Shown: piece by piece, positions 7,291-16,170 of the stretch
How the letters are laid out: each line of letters starts with the position of its first letter
Numbering within the stretch: the stretch's first letter is position 1
Assembly (NCBI RefSeq): GCF_004000805.1
Contig: NZ_BILY01000024.1
Span: 35,529 to 99,528, forward strand
DNA length: 64,000 bases
Reading direction: 5' to 3'
DNA from: Paenibacillus glycanilyticus NBRC 16618
Lineage (GTDB): Bacteria > Bacillota > Bacilli > Paenibacillales > Paenibacillaceae
The notes under the pieces: generated by a model
The model's input: the letters and a program-made list of their open reading frames with translations, nothing else
Told to the model about the DNA's origin: nothing
Databases searched by the model: none
Translations under genes and position numbers: made by a program

Positions 7291-8508
7291 CTAGCGCGAG
7301 CGCGCCCGCCGTACGAGCAGCACATAGCTGAGCACGGCCGCGGTCTCCGCCGCAGCGATAACCATCCCCATCGGCAGAGCGGCTTCGCTGCCGCCAAGCC
7401 CCACAAGCGGCGCCATGAAGGCGCCAAAAACAAAGGACAGCAAGCCAAGCAGCGCCGATGCGCTGCCTGCCGCCTGCTGCTGGTTCTGCATCGCAAGCGA
7501 GAAGCTTGCCGTCTGCACAATCCCGACGCTGGCGACGACGAAGAATAAAGGCACCAGCACGGCGAACAGCCCCCAGCCGGCTATAATCGACATCAGCAGC
7601 GCCAGCCCGCCCGCAAAGGCGAGGCTAAGCCCGGCAACAAGCAGCTTTGGTGCGCTCACCTTGCCGGCAAGCCGCCCGGCGATCTGGCTGGCCGCGATAA
7701 TACCAAGCCCGTTAATGGCAAAGCATAGGCTGTAACCCTGCGGCGAGACGCCAAACAGGTTCTGGATCACAAACGGCGACCCCGAGATGTAGGCGAACAT
7801 CGCCGCTACCACAAAGCCCTGCGTCAGCGCGTAGCCCATAAAGACGCGGTCCGTCAGCAATCCGCGGAATTTCGCCATCATATTGCGGACTCCGCCCTGC
7901 GAGCGGTTCCTCTCCTGTAGAGATTCCTTCATCCCGAACCATACCGCCGCAAACATCACCGCGCCAATCACGGTCAGAACAATAAACACGCCGCGCCATT
8001 CCGTCCATTTCAGAATTTGTCCTCCGGCAATCGGAGCCGCGATTGGGGCTACGCCGTTCACCAGCATCAGCATCGAGAAGAACCTTGTCATTCCCGCTCC
8101 CTCGAACAAATCCCGGACAACCGCACGCGAAATAACGATTCCCGCCGCGCCGCCAAAGCCCTGCACGAAACGCAGCAGGACAAAGGTCTCAATGGACGGC
8201 GCCGCCACGCATAGAATCGAAGCCGCAATATAAACAATGAGTCCAATTAATAAAGGCTTGCGCCGGCCTCTGACATCGCTGATCGGGCCAATAAACAGCT
8301 GTCCCAGCGATATGCCCAGCAGGCAGGCCGTTAAGCTAAGCTGGGACATCGACGTCCCCGCGCCGAAATCATCCGCAAGCTCCGGCAAAGCCGGTAAATA
8401 CATATCGATCGATAGAGGAGCAAACGCAGACAACGAGCCAAGCAGCAACGCCATCCCTAACACCGCTCTCGGTGCCTGCGCCTGCGCCGAATCCTTATCT
8501 TTTCCCAT
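7291..8508 (-). CDS. MFS exporter of the Bcr/CflA drug-resistance family
   Basis: A 405-residue transporter with about 12 membrane segments. The MFS motif between TM2 and TM3 reads GPISDVRGRRKPLLIG (about residues 77-92), and VQGFGGAAGIVISRAVVRDL (about 115-134) matches the Bcr/CflA motif after TM4. Such proteins export drugs such as bicyclomycin, or sulfonamides and cysteine, using the proton gradient. The actual substrate cannot be told from sequence. It is a single gene with its own ATG and a rather distant GGAG ribosome-binding site. Downstream is the hairpin-repeat array. Confidence 0.9.
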   Translation of the reverse strand: MGKDKDSAQAQAPRAVLGMALLLGSLSAFAPLSIDMYLPALPELADDFGAGTSMSQLSLTACLLGISLGQLFIGPISDVRGRRKPLLIGLIVYIAASILCVAAPSIETFVLLRFVQGFGGAAGIVISRAVVRDLFEGAGMTRFFSMLMLVNGVAPIAAPIAGGQILKWTEWRGVFIVLTVIGAVMFAAVWFGMKESLQERNRSQGGVRNMMAKFRGLLTDRVFMGYALTQGFVVAAMFAYISGSPFVIQNLFGVSPQGYSLCFAINGLGIIAASQIAGRLAGKVSAPKLLVAGLSLAFAGGLALLMSIIAGWGLFAVLVPLFFVVASVGIVQTASFSLAMQNQQQAAGSASALLGLLSFVFGAFMAPLVGLGGSEAALPMGMVIAAAETAAVLSYVLLVRRARSR

Positions 8509-8578
8509 TTATACAACCACTCCAGAACCGTTTTATCGCAACCATTCTAATGACGATTCCGGGCCCTGTCAAGGAAAC

Positions 8579-8609
8579 AAAAAAAGAGGATGCCCCTATA
8601 GGCATCCTC
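8579..8609 (-). terminator. Terminator after the YdjO-like gene
   Basis: Perfect arms GAGGATGCC/GGCATCCTC with a 6-base loop, followed on the minus strand by seven U. It lies 14 bases past the YdjO-like stop codon. Confidence 0.9.
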
Positions 8610-8622
8610 CCGAGCGATCCAG

Positions 8623-8853
8623 CTATTCGGCCGTATTGACGACAGCGCTCAGCTTCACAGAATCATTCAGATTCACGATCAGAGGAAGCATCCTCTCCCC
8701 GCTGATCATTGGGGATTGGCACAACACGCAGGTCGGCGTTTGGTCAAAAGAGAAGTTGGCCCGCATCCAGCCATTGCAGTCCTCGCTTGCGCATGACCAA
8801 ATTTTCGTGATGACCTCCGGAATATCTTCCTGAATTTTTTTTCTGTTATACAT
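8623..8853 (-). CDS. YdjO-like small zinc-ribbon protein
   Basis: A 76-residue protein with a Cys-x4-Cys and Cys-x2-Cys arrangement (CASEDC near residue 21 and CVLC near 42) and the central motif CNGWMRANF. This resembles the Bacillus cold-inducible protein YdjO, whose function is unknown. The spacing of the four cysteines suggests a zinc ribbon. I chose the ATG at 8853, with AGGAGG 11 bases upstream; an in-frame GTG at 8877 precedes that site. It is monocistronic with its own terminator. Confidence 0.8.
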   Translation of the reverse strand: MYNRKKIQEDIPEVITKIWSCASEDCNGWMRANFSFDQTPTCVLCQSPMISGERMLPLIVNLNDSVKLSAVVNTAE

Positions 8854-8971
8854 AGGTATGTATGCCTCCTTCTGCACATTAATCTGGTACGGACTCCATA
8901 AACCCCGTCACTTTAGAGTGCCTATAACCGCCAATTTCATACATACAATTTCTAAGCGGAAGAGCAGGCGC

Positions 8972-9012
8972 AAAAAAAGCTCTCCCGCCTCCGTCAGGAA
9001 GCGAAAGAGCTT
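8972..9012 (-). terminator. Terminator after the 111-residue hypothetical gene
   Basis: Reading the minus strand, a 16-bp stem including several G-U pairs (outer arms AAGCTCT/AGAGCTT) with a TGAC loop is followed by a run of U. Confidence 0.85.
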
Positions 9013-9054
9013 GAACTATGTAAGATTAAACGTCGTTTATCCCTGGTACTTCAT

Positions 9055-9390
9055 TTATAGCTTATAGCCGAATTCATTCGGAATATATTCAATGCAGGAT
9101 ACCGCAATAAACGTCAGCTTCTCCCCGGCTGCATCGTAATTGACCGTATCCGCCGCAACCGAATACCAGATCTTCAGCGTCGGGCGACCGTCGTCGTATG
9201 TCCGGAAAATAAACACGTTCAGCTCCTGCTTCCACTTCAGAATCTCTTCTATTCCGGCATGCTTTGGCGTATGCACGTTGAATTGCCACTGCCCCGCTTC
9301 ATGCGTCACCTCGTAAGCCACCGATTGCTTGGATGAATCCACAAAAGTCCTGCCGCCTACGGCGTGTTTGATAAGTAACTGTTCTTTCAT
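9055..9390 (-). CDS. Conserved-looking hypothetical protein, 111 residues
   Basis: A soluble protein beginning MKEQLLIKHAVGG. I do not recognise a family. It is rich in beta-type sequence (FNVHTPKHAG, VFIFRTYDDGRPTLKIWYSV) and has a single Cys in FIAVSCIEYIP near the C-terminus. There is no signal peptide and no membrane segment. Evidence that it is real: GGAGGG 8 bases before the ATG and a strong terminator after the stop. It stands alone between the YdjO-like and pirin genes, all on the minus strand. Confidence 0.75.
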   Translation of the reverse strand: MKEQLLIKHAVGGRTFVDSSKQSVAYEVTHEAGQWQFNVHTPKHAGIEEILKWKQELNVFIFRTYDDGRPTLKIWYSVAADTVNYDAAGEKLTFIAVSCIEYIPNEFGYKL

Positions 9391-9448
9391 GGTTGAACCC
9401 TCCTAAAAAGCATATAGCTCTCTTTCAGCCGCATTTCGCAAGCATGCC

Positions 9449-10147
9449 TTACGGCAGATCAATCAGCATTACAAAGGCGGATTCTTCGGCGGACAGCACG
9501 AAATCGGGCTCGAATTCCGCGCGGATCGAATCTTTGGGTCCCATCGCAATGCCATTCACGTTCAGATTTCCTTCCAGCACCATAACAAAGGCGCGGCGTC
9601 CGGTTTTCTGATTAAAAAAGATCCTTCTGCCCGGCTGCAGCCGGCCCAAATAGATCGTCATATCCTGATTGATGCTTGCCGTATCTCCCGCGCCATCCGG
9701 CGTCACAACCGGCAGCAGCGCATTCTGCAGCTTCGCTTCATCGTAGCTGGCCATTTCGTAGGAGGGAGCGAGCCCCCGTTCTTTCGGCATAAACCACAAT
9801 TGCAGGAAGGTGCCTTCCTCTGTATCTGAATCGTTGTATTCCGCGTGAATAATTCCCGTTCCCGCCGACATGCGCTGAACTTCGCCAGCCGATGTTACTT
9901 CGATATTGCCAAGGTTATCTTCATGCTTCAGTCTTCCCGTCAGCGGAATCGTCACGATCTCCATTTCGCTGTGCGGATGAGCGCCAAAGCCGCGCCCCGG
10001 TGCGATCGTATCATCGTTTAATACCCGCATGACGCCAAAGCTCGAGTTATCGGGATCGAAGTACTCCCCAAACGAGAAGCTCATCGCGCTGCGGAGCCAT
10101 CCCAAATCGACAGAATGGCGGGCACTTGCCGGAAAATGTTTCATCAT
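9449..10147 (-). CDS. Pirin-family cupin protein (YhaK-like)
   Basis: A 232-residue bicupin of the pirin family, a group that includes quercetin 2,3-dioxygenases and proteins of unknown role. The N-terminal cupin shows the metal-ligand pattern GAHPHSEMEIVTIPLTG (His-x-His and Glu, about residues 56-72) and TGIIHAEYND with a further His. The ATG at 10147 is preceded by AAAGGAGG at 10 bases; the upstream in-frame sequence is AT-rich and unlikely to be coding. The neighbours do not reveal its substrate. Confidence 0.88.
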   Translation of the reverse strand: MMKHFPASARHSVDLGWLRSAMSFSFGEYFDPDNSSFGVMRVLNDDTIAPGRGFGAHPHSEMEIVTIPLTGRLKHEDNLGNIEVTSAGEVQRMSAGTGIIHAEYNDSDTEEGTFLQLWFMPKERGLAPSYEMASYDEAKLQNALLPVVTPDGAGDTASINQDMTIYLGRLQPGRRIFFNQKTGRRAFVMVLEGNLNVNGIAMGPKDSIRAEFEPDFVLSAEESAFVMLIDLP

Positions 10148-10338
10148 CGAAAAAACGCCTCCTTTTTCAATCAATATTCCGAGCCATATCCTCCTTTTAT
10201 TGTAACCTCGGGCAGACAGGTATACCAAAAAAATATACCGGACAGGCTCGTACAAACACCTTATGTAATCGTAATGGTAAGTGAAAATATAGGGCAATCT
10301 AACGACAGGAGCTGAAAAATAGGGAGTGTGAACGGGCG

Positions 10339-10515
10339 ATGGACAATAAGGATGATCTCGTTACGGAGAGAGATATCGATCCGAAATTCGGCTTATTTAC
10401 AGAGGAGATGCCGCAAATCGTCTTGCCGGATGCAACAAGTAAACTGATCGATAGGTATCCGAAAAAGGGCGCAGCAGCGCCGCCTCCCAGCGGACCGGCT
10501 GACGGCTCGCGGTAA
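10339..10515 (+). CDS. Possible 58-residue hydrophilic protein
   Basis: An open frame starting MDNKDDLVTERDIDPKFG and ending in a Pro/Gly/Ser-rich tail. It is acidic at the start and basic near KKG, with no membrane segment or known domain. The ribosome-binding site is weak (GGGCG next to the start, GGAG farther up). A bidirectional terminator follows at 10598-10632. Codon use looks like that of its neighbours. It could be a genuine small protein; I do not recognise it. Confidence 0.5.
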   Translation: MDNKDDLVTERDIDPKFGLFTEEMPQIVLPDATSKLIDRYPKKGAAAPPPSGPADGSR

Positions 10516-10597
10516 GGAGCTATAACAAGTATAGCATTTACGGAGTGAGGTATACAGCCCCTTACGGCGAAATATCGCCAAATACGGGAAAATAAAA

Positions 10598-10632
10598 GGA
10601 CGCATCGACCTGTGCAAACAGGCAATGCGTCC
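10598..10632. terminator. Bidirectional terminator between the small frame and yidC
   Basis: Arms GGACGCAT/ATGCGTCC with an inner CCTGT/ACAGG hairpin. U-rich runs follow on both strands, so it can end the plus-strand small frame and the minus-strand yidC unit. Confidence 0.8.
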
Positions 10633-10657
10633 TTCTTCTTTTAACCCGCACGGGATA

Positions 10658-11476
10658 TTATTTTGCCGAAACCGCCGGCGAATCGTTAACCCCCGCTGCA
10701 GGCAGCGTCGGATATAGCTTCTTCGATACAAGCGTCTGAATGATCATAAACGTTCCCCCGACAACCCAATACAGCGGAACCGCAGCCGGAGCGCTGAAGG
10801 AGAAGATCCCCATCATCACCGGCGAGAGCAAGCCTAGCATCGCCATTTGCTTCTGCTGGGCAGAGTCCACGCCAATCTGCGACACGCGGAACTGCACGTA
10901 ATAAATCGCTGCAGCCAGGAACGGCAGAATGTGATCCGGCGTGCCGAGCTGGAACCACAGGAACGAATGCTGGGCTAGCTCCGGCGTCATCTTAATCGCG
11001 TAATAGAGGCCGGTCAGGATCGGCATCTGAATCAGCATAGGCAGACAGCCTATCGCCATCGGATTAAACTGGTGCTTGCTGTAGAGCTCCATCGTTTCTT
11101 TTTGAAGCTTGGCCTGGTTCTCAGGCGTCTTCTCTTTGTACTTCTCTTTCAGCTTGTTCAGCTCCGGCTGAATAACGCTCATCTTCTGCTTCATGCCTTG
11201 CTGGCCTTTATACTGCCGCAGCATCAGAGGCAGAAGGACGATCCGCACGAGCAGCGTCATGACGATAACGGCCATGCCGTAGCTGTCGCCAAAGAAGGAA
11301 GCAATGTGCTGAATCAGATACGAGAACGGAAACACGACATAGTGGTTAAAAAAGCCCGGCGTATCGGAATCAATCGTTCCTTTGGCGCCGCAGCCGCTGA
11401 CGATCACAAGGATCGCGATCGCTGCGAGAATTCTGTATTTTTTAGTAAAAGCGGTGAATGCATTGTTTTTGCTCAT
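10658..11476 (-). CDS. yidC: YidC/OxaA membrane-protein insertase (lipoprotein type)
   Basis: A 272-residue insertase that helps proteins enter the cytoplasmic membrane, alone or with SecYEG. It starts with a lipoprotein signal (lipobox IVSGC, lipidated Cys about residue 29), usual for Gram-positive YidC. The 60KD_IMP core follows, with about five membrane segments. TM regions include GMAVIVMTLLVRIVLLPLML, where the Arg is the conserved hydrophilic-groove residue. The ATG at 11476 has GAGGAGG just upstream. It is not next to rpmH/rnpA, so this is probably a second, SpoIIIJ/YqjG-like copy. Its start lies inside the end of the upstream gene. Confidence 0.92.
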   Translation of the reverse strand: MSKNNAFTAFTKKYRILAAIAILVIVSGCGAKGTIDSDTPGFFNHYVVFPFSYLIQHIASFFGDSYGMAVIVMTLLVRIVLLPLMLRQYKGQQGMKQKMSVIQPELNKLKEKYKEKTPENQAKLQKETMELYSKHQFNPMAIGCLPMLIQMPILTGLYYAIKMTPELAQHSFLWFQLGTPDHILPFLAAAIYYVQFRVSQIGVDSAQQKQMAMLGLLSPVMMGIFSFSAPAAVPLYWVVGGTFMIIQTLVSKKLYPTLPAAGVNDSPAVSAK

Positions 11477-11771
11477 AATAGCCTCCTCGTTTGTGTGCGT
11501 GCTCGGTAATCTCCACAAACGAAGCGCGACAATCCGCAGATTCACCATCCGGTGCTTCTTTACGCTTAATCCTTCGGGCCAGCCAATGCTGGATCCTCTC
11601 CAGCCTGCTGATGACCACGACAATCGGAACAATCGGCTCCCATACAACCCGCTTCTGCAAGGTATTAAACTCCGCGTCAACGCTCTGATGGGCGAAATAC
11701 GCCAGATAAGCCATCGAACATAAAATACTGATCGAGAAAAAATACGGGATTAAATCCTGCAGCTCTAACAA
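11442..11771 (-). CDS. Small membrane protein upstream of and overlapping yidC
   Basis: A 109-residue frame with an N-terminal membrane segment (LIPYFFSISILCSMAYLAYF) and probably a second short hydrophobic stretch (WEPIVPIVVVIS), then a basic cytoplasmic tail. AAGGAGG lies 8 bases before a TTG at 11771, which I take as the start; the GTG at 11780 lies within the ribosome-binding site. Its last 35 bases overlap yidC in another frame, suggesting translational coupling. I do not recognise a family. It may assist or anchor the insertase; that is inference. Confidence 0.6.
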   Translation of the reverse strand: MLELQDLIPYFFSISILCSMAYLAYFAHQSVDAEFNTLQKRVVWEPIVPIVVVISRLERIQHWLARRIKRKEAPDGESADCRASFVEITEHAHKRGGYYEQKQCIHRFY

Positions 11772-12032
11772 TGCATTCACCTCCTTATCGTAATTAGCAT
11801 TGTAAGCATTGCTGCTTGCTTTCCTCTAATACGGCTGCAGCCGGCATACGTTTCTTCTCCCGGTCCAAAGTCCAGTGCAAATCCCATCTCGGGACGGTTA
11901 AGGCGAATGTCCGCCGGCGCTACAATGAACTATGACTATATTATCACATCGCGGACAGGATAGCTTCCTTGGCTTCTTGGAATCCGATGCACTATTTTCC
12001 GCGGCAAAGTCCGGGACGGAGGAATCGATTGT

Positions 12033-14126
12033 ATGTATTTTGCAGCTATTAGCGTGGCAAGGGGCTTCCTGCTTCTTACCCTGCTGCTCGCCTGGATTGC
12101 CGGCAACAAGGCGTCCGCCCTGCTATTCAGCGGTTCAGAGGCGAATTTAAACCGAAAAGCGCGTAAATTAATACCCTGGGCCGTCTTCTTGTCCATTTCC
12201 TCAGCGGGCGTTCTTGCAGGCATCATCTGGCTTATGGCGGTTACGGATTCCGTCTTCTGGCGGGACCGCCTGCTCATCCCGCCCGTCCTGATTGTTCCGA
12301 TGCTGATGATATGGCTTGGCGCGTTCCCCCGCCTTCGCCGCATCCGGCAAGCGACGATGCGCAGGACGGAAGCGCCGCTTGACGTCAGACTGCTGAGCCG
12401 GGCTTCGCAGCCCGCGCTTGTTGCGCCTTACCAATTCGTAGCGCTTGGCTCCCTGACCGGCCTGTATTGGACGTTCACGACCACGATTCCGTTCGACGTC
12501 ATGAACGGAACCATCCCGCTGGTACTGCTTCTTATCGCCGGAATGGTTCTCTGGCTGACGCATCTTAACCGTAGCTCAAGAGTAAGCTTGACCGGAACAA
12601 AGCCGGTTAACCGTCCCCTGATGCGGTTCCTGCGACGGATGGCCGTATTCGCGGTTGTCCTGGCAATAGGAAGCATCCCGTTTTACGGCGGGTTAGAAGC
12701 CAGCAAGCTGCCCGAGAAGATCTCCATGACGGATGGTCCGATGGATAACGGAACGGGTACGGCACTTGCCCATGACCATCACAGCGGTGCCGTTACGGCA
12801 TCGGCAGAACCGGTGAAGGAGATCTCCGTCGATAGTCTGACAGGCCCCGCGGAAGGAAAAGCCGATGTTTCGTTTACGCTAACCGCCGAGAAGAAGACCA
12901 TTACGCTGGCTTCCGGACGAACGGTAGAAGCCTGGACCTATAACGGTCAGACGCCCGGACCGGAACTGCGCTTCAAGAAAGGGCAGCTGGTCGAGGTTAA
13001 GCTGATTAACAAAGATATCGAGGAAGGCGTAACGCTGCACTGGCATGGCCTTGACGTTCCTAATGCGGAGGACGGCGTGGCCGGAGCAACGCAAAATGCC
13101 GTCATGCCCGGCGATACCTATACGTACCGGTTCGTAGCCAATCAGGTCGGCACCTTCTGGTACCATTCCCATCAGGATTCGCAGGAAGCCGTGGAAAAAG
13201 GGCTGTTTGGCCCGCTGGTGGTCGAGCCGGAGGAAGGAATGCCTCCAAATACAAAAGACATCACGGTGATGACCCATATCTGGGATAACCGGGGCGTTGC
13301 CATCGGGGATAACGAAGGCATCCAGCATACAAAGATCGCGCCGGGAACTCCGGTACGTCTACGCCTCATCAATACGGATGACTGGGTCCGACAGTCTTAT
13401 ACGCTGCTAGGTGCCTCCTTCAAAGTGGCGGCCATTGACGGGACGGAGCTTCATGAACCGCAGGATCTGAAAAATGTTAGACTTGATCTGATTACGGGGG
13501 GCCGATACGACGTGACCTTCACCATGCCGGACACGCCGGTAACCTTAAACGTGGGGCCGGGCGGCAAGCTGGGCATCGTGATGAGTCCGGACGGCCAAGG
13601 CGATTTGCCTAAGCATGAGGCTAACCTGCAGATTTTTGACCCGACCCATTACGGGACGCCCGCTGCAACGCCTTTTGACGCAAACAGCCATTTCGACCGG
13701 GAATTTACGATGGTGCTGGATAACCAGCTTGGGTTCTTTGACGGCAAGCTTGCGCTCAACTATACGATTAACGGCAAAGTGTTCCCGGATACGCCGATGT
13801 TTATGGTCCGCGAAGGCGAGCTTGTGAAAACAACGATTATAAACCGCGGCGCCGTTGAGCATCCGATGCATCTTCACGGGCATCATATGCTGGTCCTGTC
13901 GCGGAACGGCGAAGCCGCAGACGGCAGCCCCTGGTGGACCGATACGCTTGATGTAGCTCCCGGAGAAGTCTACGAAGTCGCTTTTTCAGCCGATAATCCG
14001 GGACTGTGGATGGACCACTGCCACAACCTCGCCCATGCGGCGGCAGGCATGACGATGCATTTGATGTACGAAGGCATTACATCTCCGTATACGGTAGGTA
14101 CGGCTACGCATAATCATCCCGAATAA
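12033..14126 (+). CDS. Membrane-anchored multicopper oxidase
   Basis: A 697-residue protein. The first about 220 residues hold roughly five membrane segments. The rest is an exported cupredoxin region. Copper-ligand motifs are complete: HWHGLD (about 337), WYHSHQ (about 379), HPMHLHGHH (about 609) and HCHNLAHAAAGM (about 661-672), which supply the trinuclear and type-1 sites. Such enzymes couple substrate oxidation, often of phenols or Cu(I)/Mn(II), to reduction of oxygen to water. The membrane domain suggests that it works on the outer face of the membrane. GGAGG lies 10 bases before the ATG. It is monocistronic, with no copper regulator beside it. Confidence 0.88.
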   Translation: MYFAAISVARGFLLLTLLLAWIAGNKASALLFSGSEANLNRKARKLIPWAVFLSISSAGVLAGIIWLMAVTDSVFWRDRLLIPPVLIVPMLMIWLGAFPRLRRIRQATMRRTEAPLDVRLLSRASQPALVAPYQFVALGSLTGLYWTFTTTIPFDVMNGTIPLVLLLIAGMVLWLTHLNRSSRVSLTGTKPVNRPLMRFLRRMAVFAVVLAIGSIPFYGGLEASKLPEKISMTDGPMDNGTGTALAHDHHSGAVTASAEPVKEISVDSLTGPAEGKADVSFTLTAEKKTITLASGRTVEAWTYNGQTPGPELRFKKGQLVEVKLINKDIEEGVTLHWHGLDVPNAEDGVAGATQNAVMPGDTYTYRFVANQVGTFWYHSHQDSQEAVEKGLFGPLVVEPEEGMPPNTKDITVMTHIWDNRGVAIGDNEGIQHTKIAPGTPVRLRLINTDDWVRQSYTLLGASFKVAAIDGTELHEPQDLKNVRLDLITGGRYDVTFTMPDTPVTLNVGPGGKLGIVMSPDGQGDLPKHEANLQIFDPTHYGTPAATPFDANSHFDREFTMVLDNQLGFFDGKLALNYTINGKVFPDTPMFMVREGELVKTTIINRGAVEHPMHLHGHHMLVLSRNGEAADGSPWWTDTLDVAPGEVYEVAFSADNPGLWMDHCHNLAHAAAGMTMHLMYEGITSPYTVGTATHNHPE

Positions 14127-14237
14127 TAACGAATGAGAAAACCTCTATCGAGGCCTCTCCAAGATGAGCGACCGTGTTTATAGGTAGGTTTTATCGCCAA
14201 ATAGAATTTAACTCATAAATTCTATTGTGGTAAGAAA

Positions 14238-14275
14238 GACGCGAGGCTGCTCCTGTGCAGGAACAGCCTCGCGTC
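14238..14275. terminator. Bidirectional terminator between the oxidase and the LysR gene
   Basis: Arms GACGCGAGGCTG/CAGCCTCGCGTC with an inner TCCTG/CAGGA stem. It lies between two converging genes. The remainder of 14127-14284 shows nothing further that I can support. Confidence 0.8.
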
Positions 14276-14284
14276 CTTTATTTA

Positions 14285-15169
14285 TTATTTATGATCTTCC
14301 CCTTCGCGGAGCAGAGCGATAAACGCTTGAAGCGGCTGCGACATCCATTTGCGGGGATGAATCAAATACTGCAGGTCAAAACGGATTTCCGGATGGATGA
14401 ACGGGAGAGCCGCTAATCGGCCCTGCTTCATATCTTCCGCAACAACCATGCGAGGCAGCAGCGCGAGGCCCAGCCCGTTCACGACGCATTGCTTCACCGC
14501 CTCCGGATTGCCGAGCTCGAACAAGGCGTTAAAGGCGATCCCGCCCTCCCGCAGCACCTTCTCGAACATCCCCCGGTACACGCAGCTTTCCTCCGACATG
14601 ATAAGCTCCATGCCGCTTAAATCTTGCAGCTCAATCCTGGAGCGATTGGCAAGCGGATGACCTGCCGGCGCAGCTAGTACCAGCGGTTCTTCGCGCAGCG
14701 GCCGGCATTCCAGCGACGCAGCGGCCGGCTTGGCATCAAGCAGCAGACCGATATCGTATTCACCGTCCTTCACCTTGCTGATAATGTGCGATTCGCGGTC
14801 CGGCTGAAGCTGGATGGTCAGCTCGGGAAACAGCTGTCGCAGCTTCTGCAGGTATGGAGGCAGGAAATAAGCCGCCAGCGAATCGATAGCGCCGATCACA
14901 AGCGTACCTCCCGCATAACCCGCGACCGTTTCCTTGGATTGCTCGTACAGCTCCAGCATTTGAACGGCCAATGCATACAGCTTCTCGCCGGGCGGCGTCA
15001 GGCGCATTTGTCTGCCGAACCGTTCCAGCAGCGGCGCTCCGTATTCCTTCTCCAGCTTCTGAATCTGAATGGTTACGCTGGACTGCGCATAACCAAGCTC
15101 TTCCGCGGCACGCGTAATACTCCGCCTTCTCGCTACCTCGCAAAAGGTCTGCAAATAAACCAGCTCCAT
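14285..15169 (-). CDS. LysR-family transcriptional regulator
   Basis: A 294-residue regulator. The winged HTH is at about residues 1-60 (ARRRSITRAAEELGYAQSSV). The effector-binding domain begins about residue 90 (TLVIGAIDSLAAYFLPPYL). The effector is unknown. It is transcribed away from the DapA-family gene at 15301, and the 131-bp gap contains a repeated TCAGTCATG. The usual LysR logic suggests autoregulation and activation of the DapA-like gene by a substrate-related effector. GAGGTGG precedes the ATG. Confidence 0.9.
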   Translation of the reverse strand: MELVYLQTFCEVARRRSITRAAEELGYAQSSVTIQIQKLEKEYGAPLLERFGRQMRLTPPGEKLYALAVQMLELYEQSKETVAGYAGGTLVIGAIDSLAAYFLPPYLQKLRQLFPELTIQLQPDRESHIISKVKDGEYDIGLLLDAKPAAASLECRPLREEPLVLAAPAGHPLANRSRIELQDLSGMELIMSEESCVYRGMFEKVLREGGIAFNALFELGNPEAVKQCVVNGLGLALLPRMVVAEDMKQGRLAALPFIHPEIRFDLQYLIHPRKWMSQPLQAFIALLREGEDHK

Positions 15170-15211
15170 GCTCCCACCTCGGCTTTTATCTAATTATTAA
15201 AATTATTGATG

Positions 15212-15254
15212 TCAGTCATGAATTATTATAGATAACTGTAATACTTCAGTCATG
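15212..15254. promoter_or_regulatory. Direct repeat in the LysR/DapA intergenic region
   Basis: TCAGTCATG occurs at 15212-15220 and again at 15246-15254, a 34-bp period that would place both on nearly the same face of the helix. A weak -10-like TACAGT (15256-15261) follows the second copy. Candidate binding sites for the adjacent LysR regulator. Confidence 0.4.
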
Positions 15255-15300
15255 CTACAGTAAAGACAGAATTCATAAATCCAATCGGGAGGCGCTGGAA

Positions 15301-16167
15301 ATGCTAACGGAAATGAAAGGAATTTACGTACCGGTGGTAACACCTATGGGGGCTGGCGGTGAAGTGGATATCCGCTCATTCGAATCCTATGTGAAGCAGC
15401 TAGTTGAGGATGGCGTGAACGGGATCGTGGTAAACGGAACAACGGGGGAATCCCCGACGGTCACGCTGGAGGAAATGGCGGCTCTTACGGCAGCCGCACG
15501 CTTGGTCTGCGGGCCTATGAACCGTACGGTCATTGTTGGGACGGGAACGAACGATACGGCTTCCACCGTGAGGAAAACCGCAATTGCAGGAGAGCTTGGC
15601 GCGGATGCCGCCCTTGTTGTTGTGCCCTATTACAGCCGTCCTTCCCAGGAGGGCATCATTGAGCACTACAGACAAGCAGCAAGCACGGGCCTGCCGATCG
15701 TGGCTTATGAGATTCCTTCGCGCACGGGAATACGCCTTGCTCCGGATACGGTACGCGCCATTCTGGACCTGGACGGCGTCATCGGGATCAAAGACAGCTC
15801 CGGCGGAATCGAACTGATGATCGAGCTAGCAAGCAGCGGGGATCACAAATCGGTCTTATGCGGGGAAGATCTTTACTTCCATGCTATGCTCTGCTGCGGC
15901 GCAGCCGGCGGCATGCTGGCATCCGCTAGCGTTCGGACAACGGCTTTCGTAGAGGTGTATGAGCAGTTCATGCTGGGCCAGCTTGAAGCAAGCAGGCAGT
16001 CCTTCGGCGCTCTGCTTCCCTTGATCCGTCTGCTGTTCCGGGAGCCAAATCCCGCTCCGTTAAAATATCTTCTTGCCCGGCAGGGCAGCATAGCCTCTGA
16101 GCATATCCGCTTGCCGCTTACTCCAGTGTCGGAGGAGCTGCGGCAGCAGCTGAATGCCTGGCTGTAG
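15301..16167 (+). CDS. DapA-family aldolase (dihydrodipicolinate synthase-like)
   Basis: A 288-residue class I aldolase of the DHDPS/N-acetylneuraminate lyase superfamily. The pyruvate-binding GTTGES motif (about residues 43-48), the catalytic Tyr in YEIPSRTG (about 135-142) and the Schiff-base Lys in GIKDSSGG (about 159-166) are all present. The lysine-pathway enzyme usually has YNVPGRT/S at the Tyr motif. Together with the divergent LysR gene and the absence of lysine genes nearby, this suggests a catabolic or specialised aldolase rather than the housekeeping DapA. GGAGG lies 8 bases before the ATG. Confidence 0.88.
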   Translation: MLTEMKGIYVPVVTPMGAGGEVDIRSFESYVKQLVEDGVNGIVVNGTTGESPTVTLEEMAALTAAARLVCGPMNRTVIVGTGTNDTASTVRKTAIAGELGADAALVVVPYYSRPSQEGIIEHYRQAASTGLPIVAYEIPSRTGIRLAPDTVRAILDLDGVIGIKDSSGGIELMIELASSGDHKSVLCGEDLYFHAMLCCGAAGGMLASASVRTTAFVEVYEQFMLGQLEASRQSFGALLPLIRLLFREPNPAPLKYLLARQGSIASEHIRLPLTPVSEELRQQLNAWL

Positions 16168-16170
16168 CCT

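Noticed and set aside
7092..7520. A 142-codon minus-strand frame with a hydrophobic C-terminus beyond the exporter gene
   Set aside because: Its first two-thirds overlap the exporter in another frame and are Arg/Ala-rich as expected of a shadow. The exporter already has a complete 12-segment length, so no frameshift is needed.
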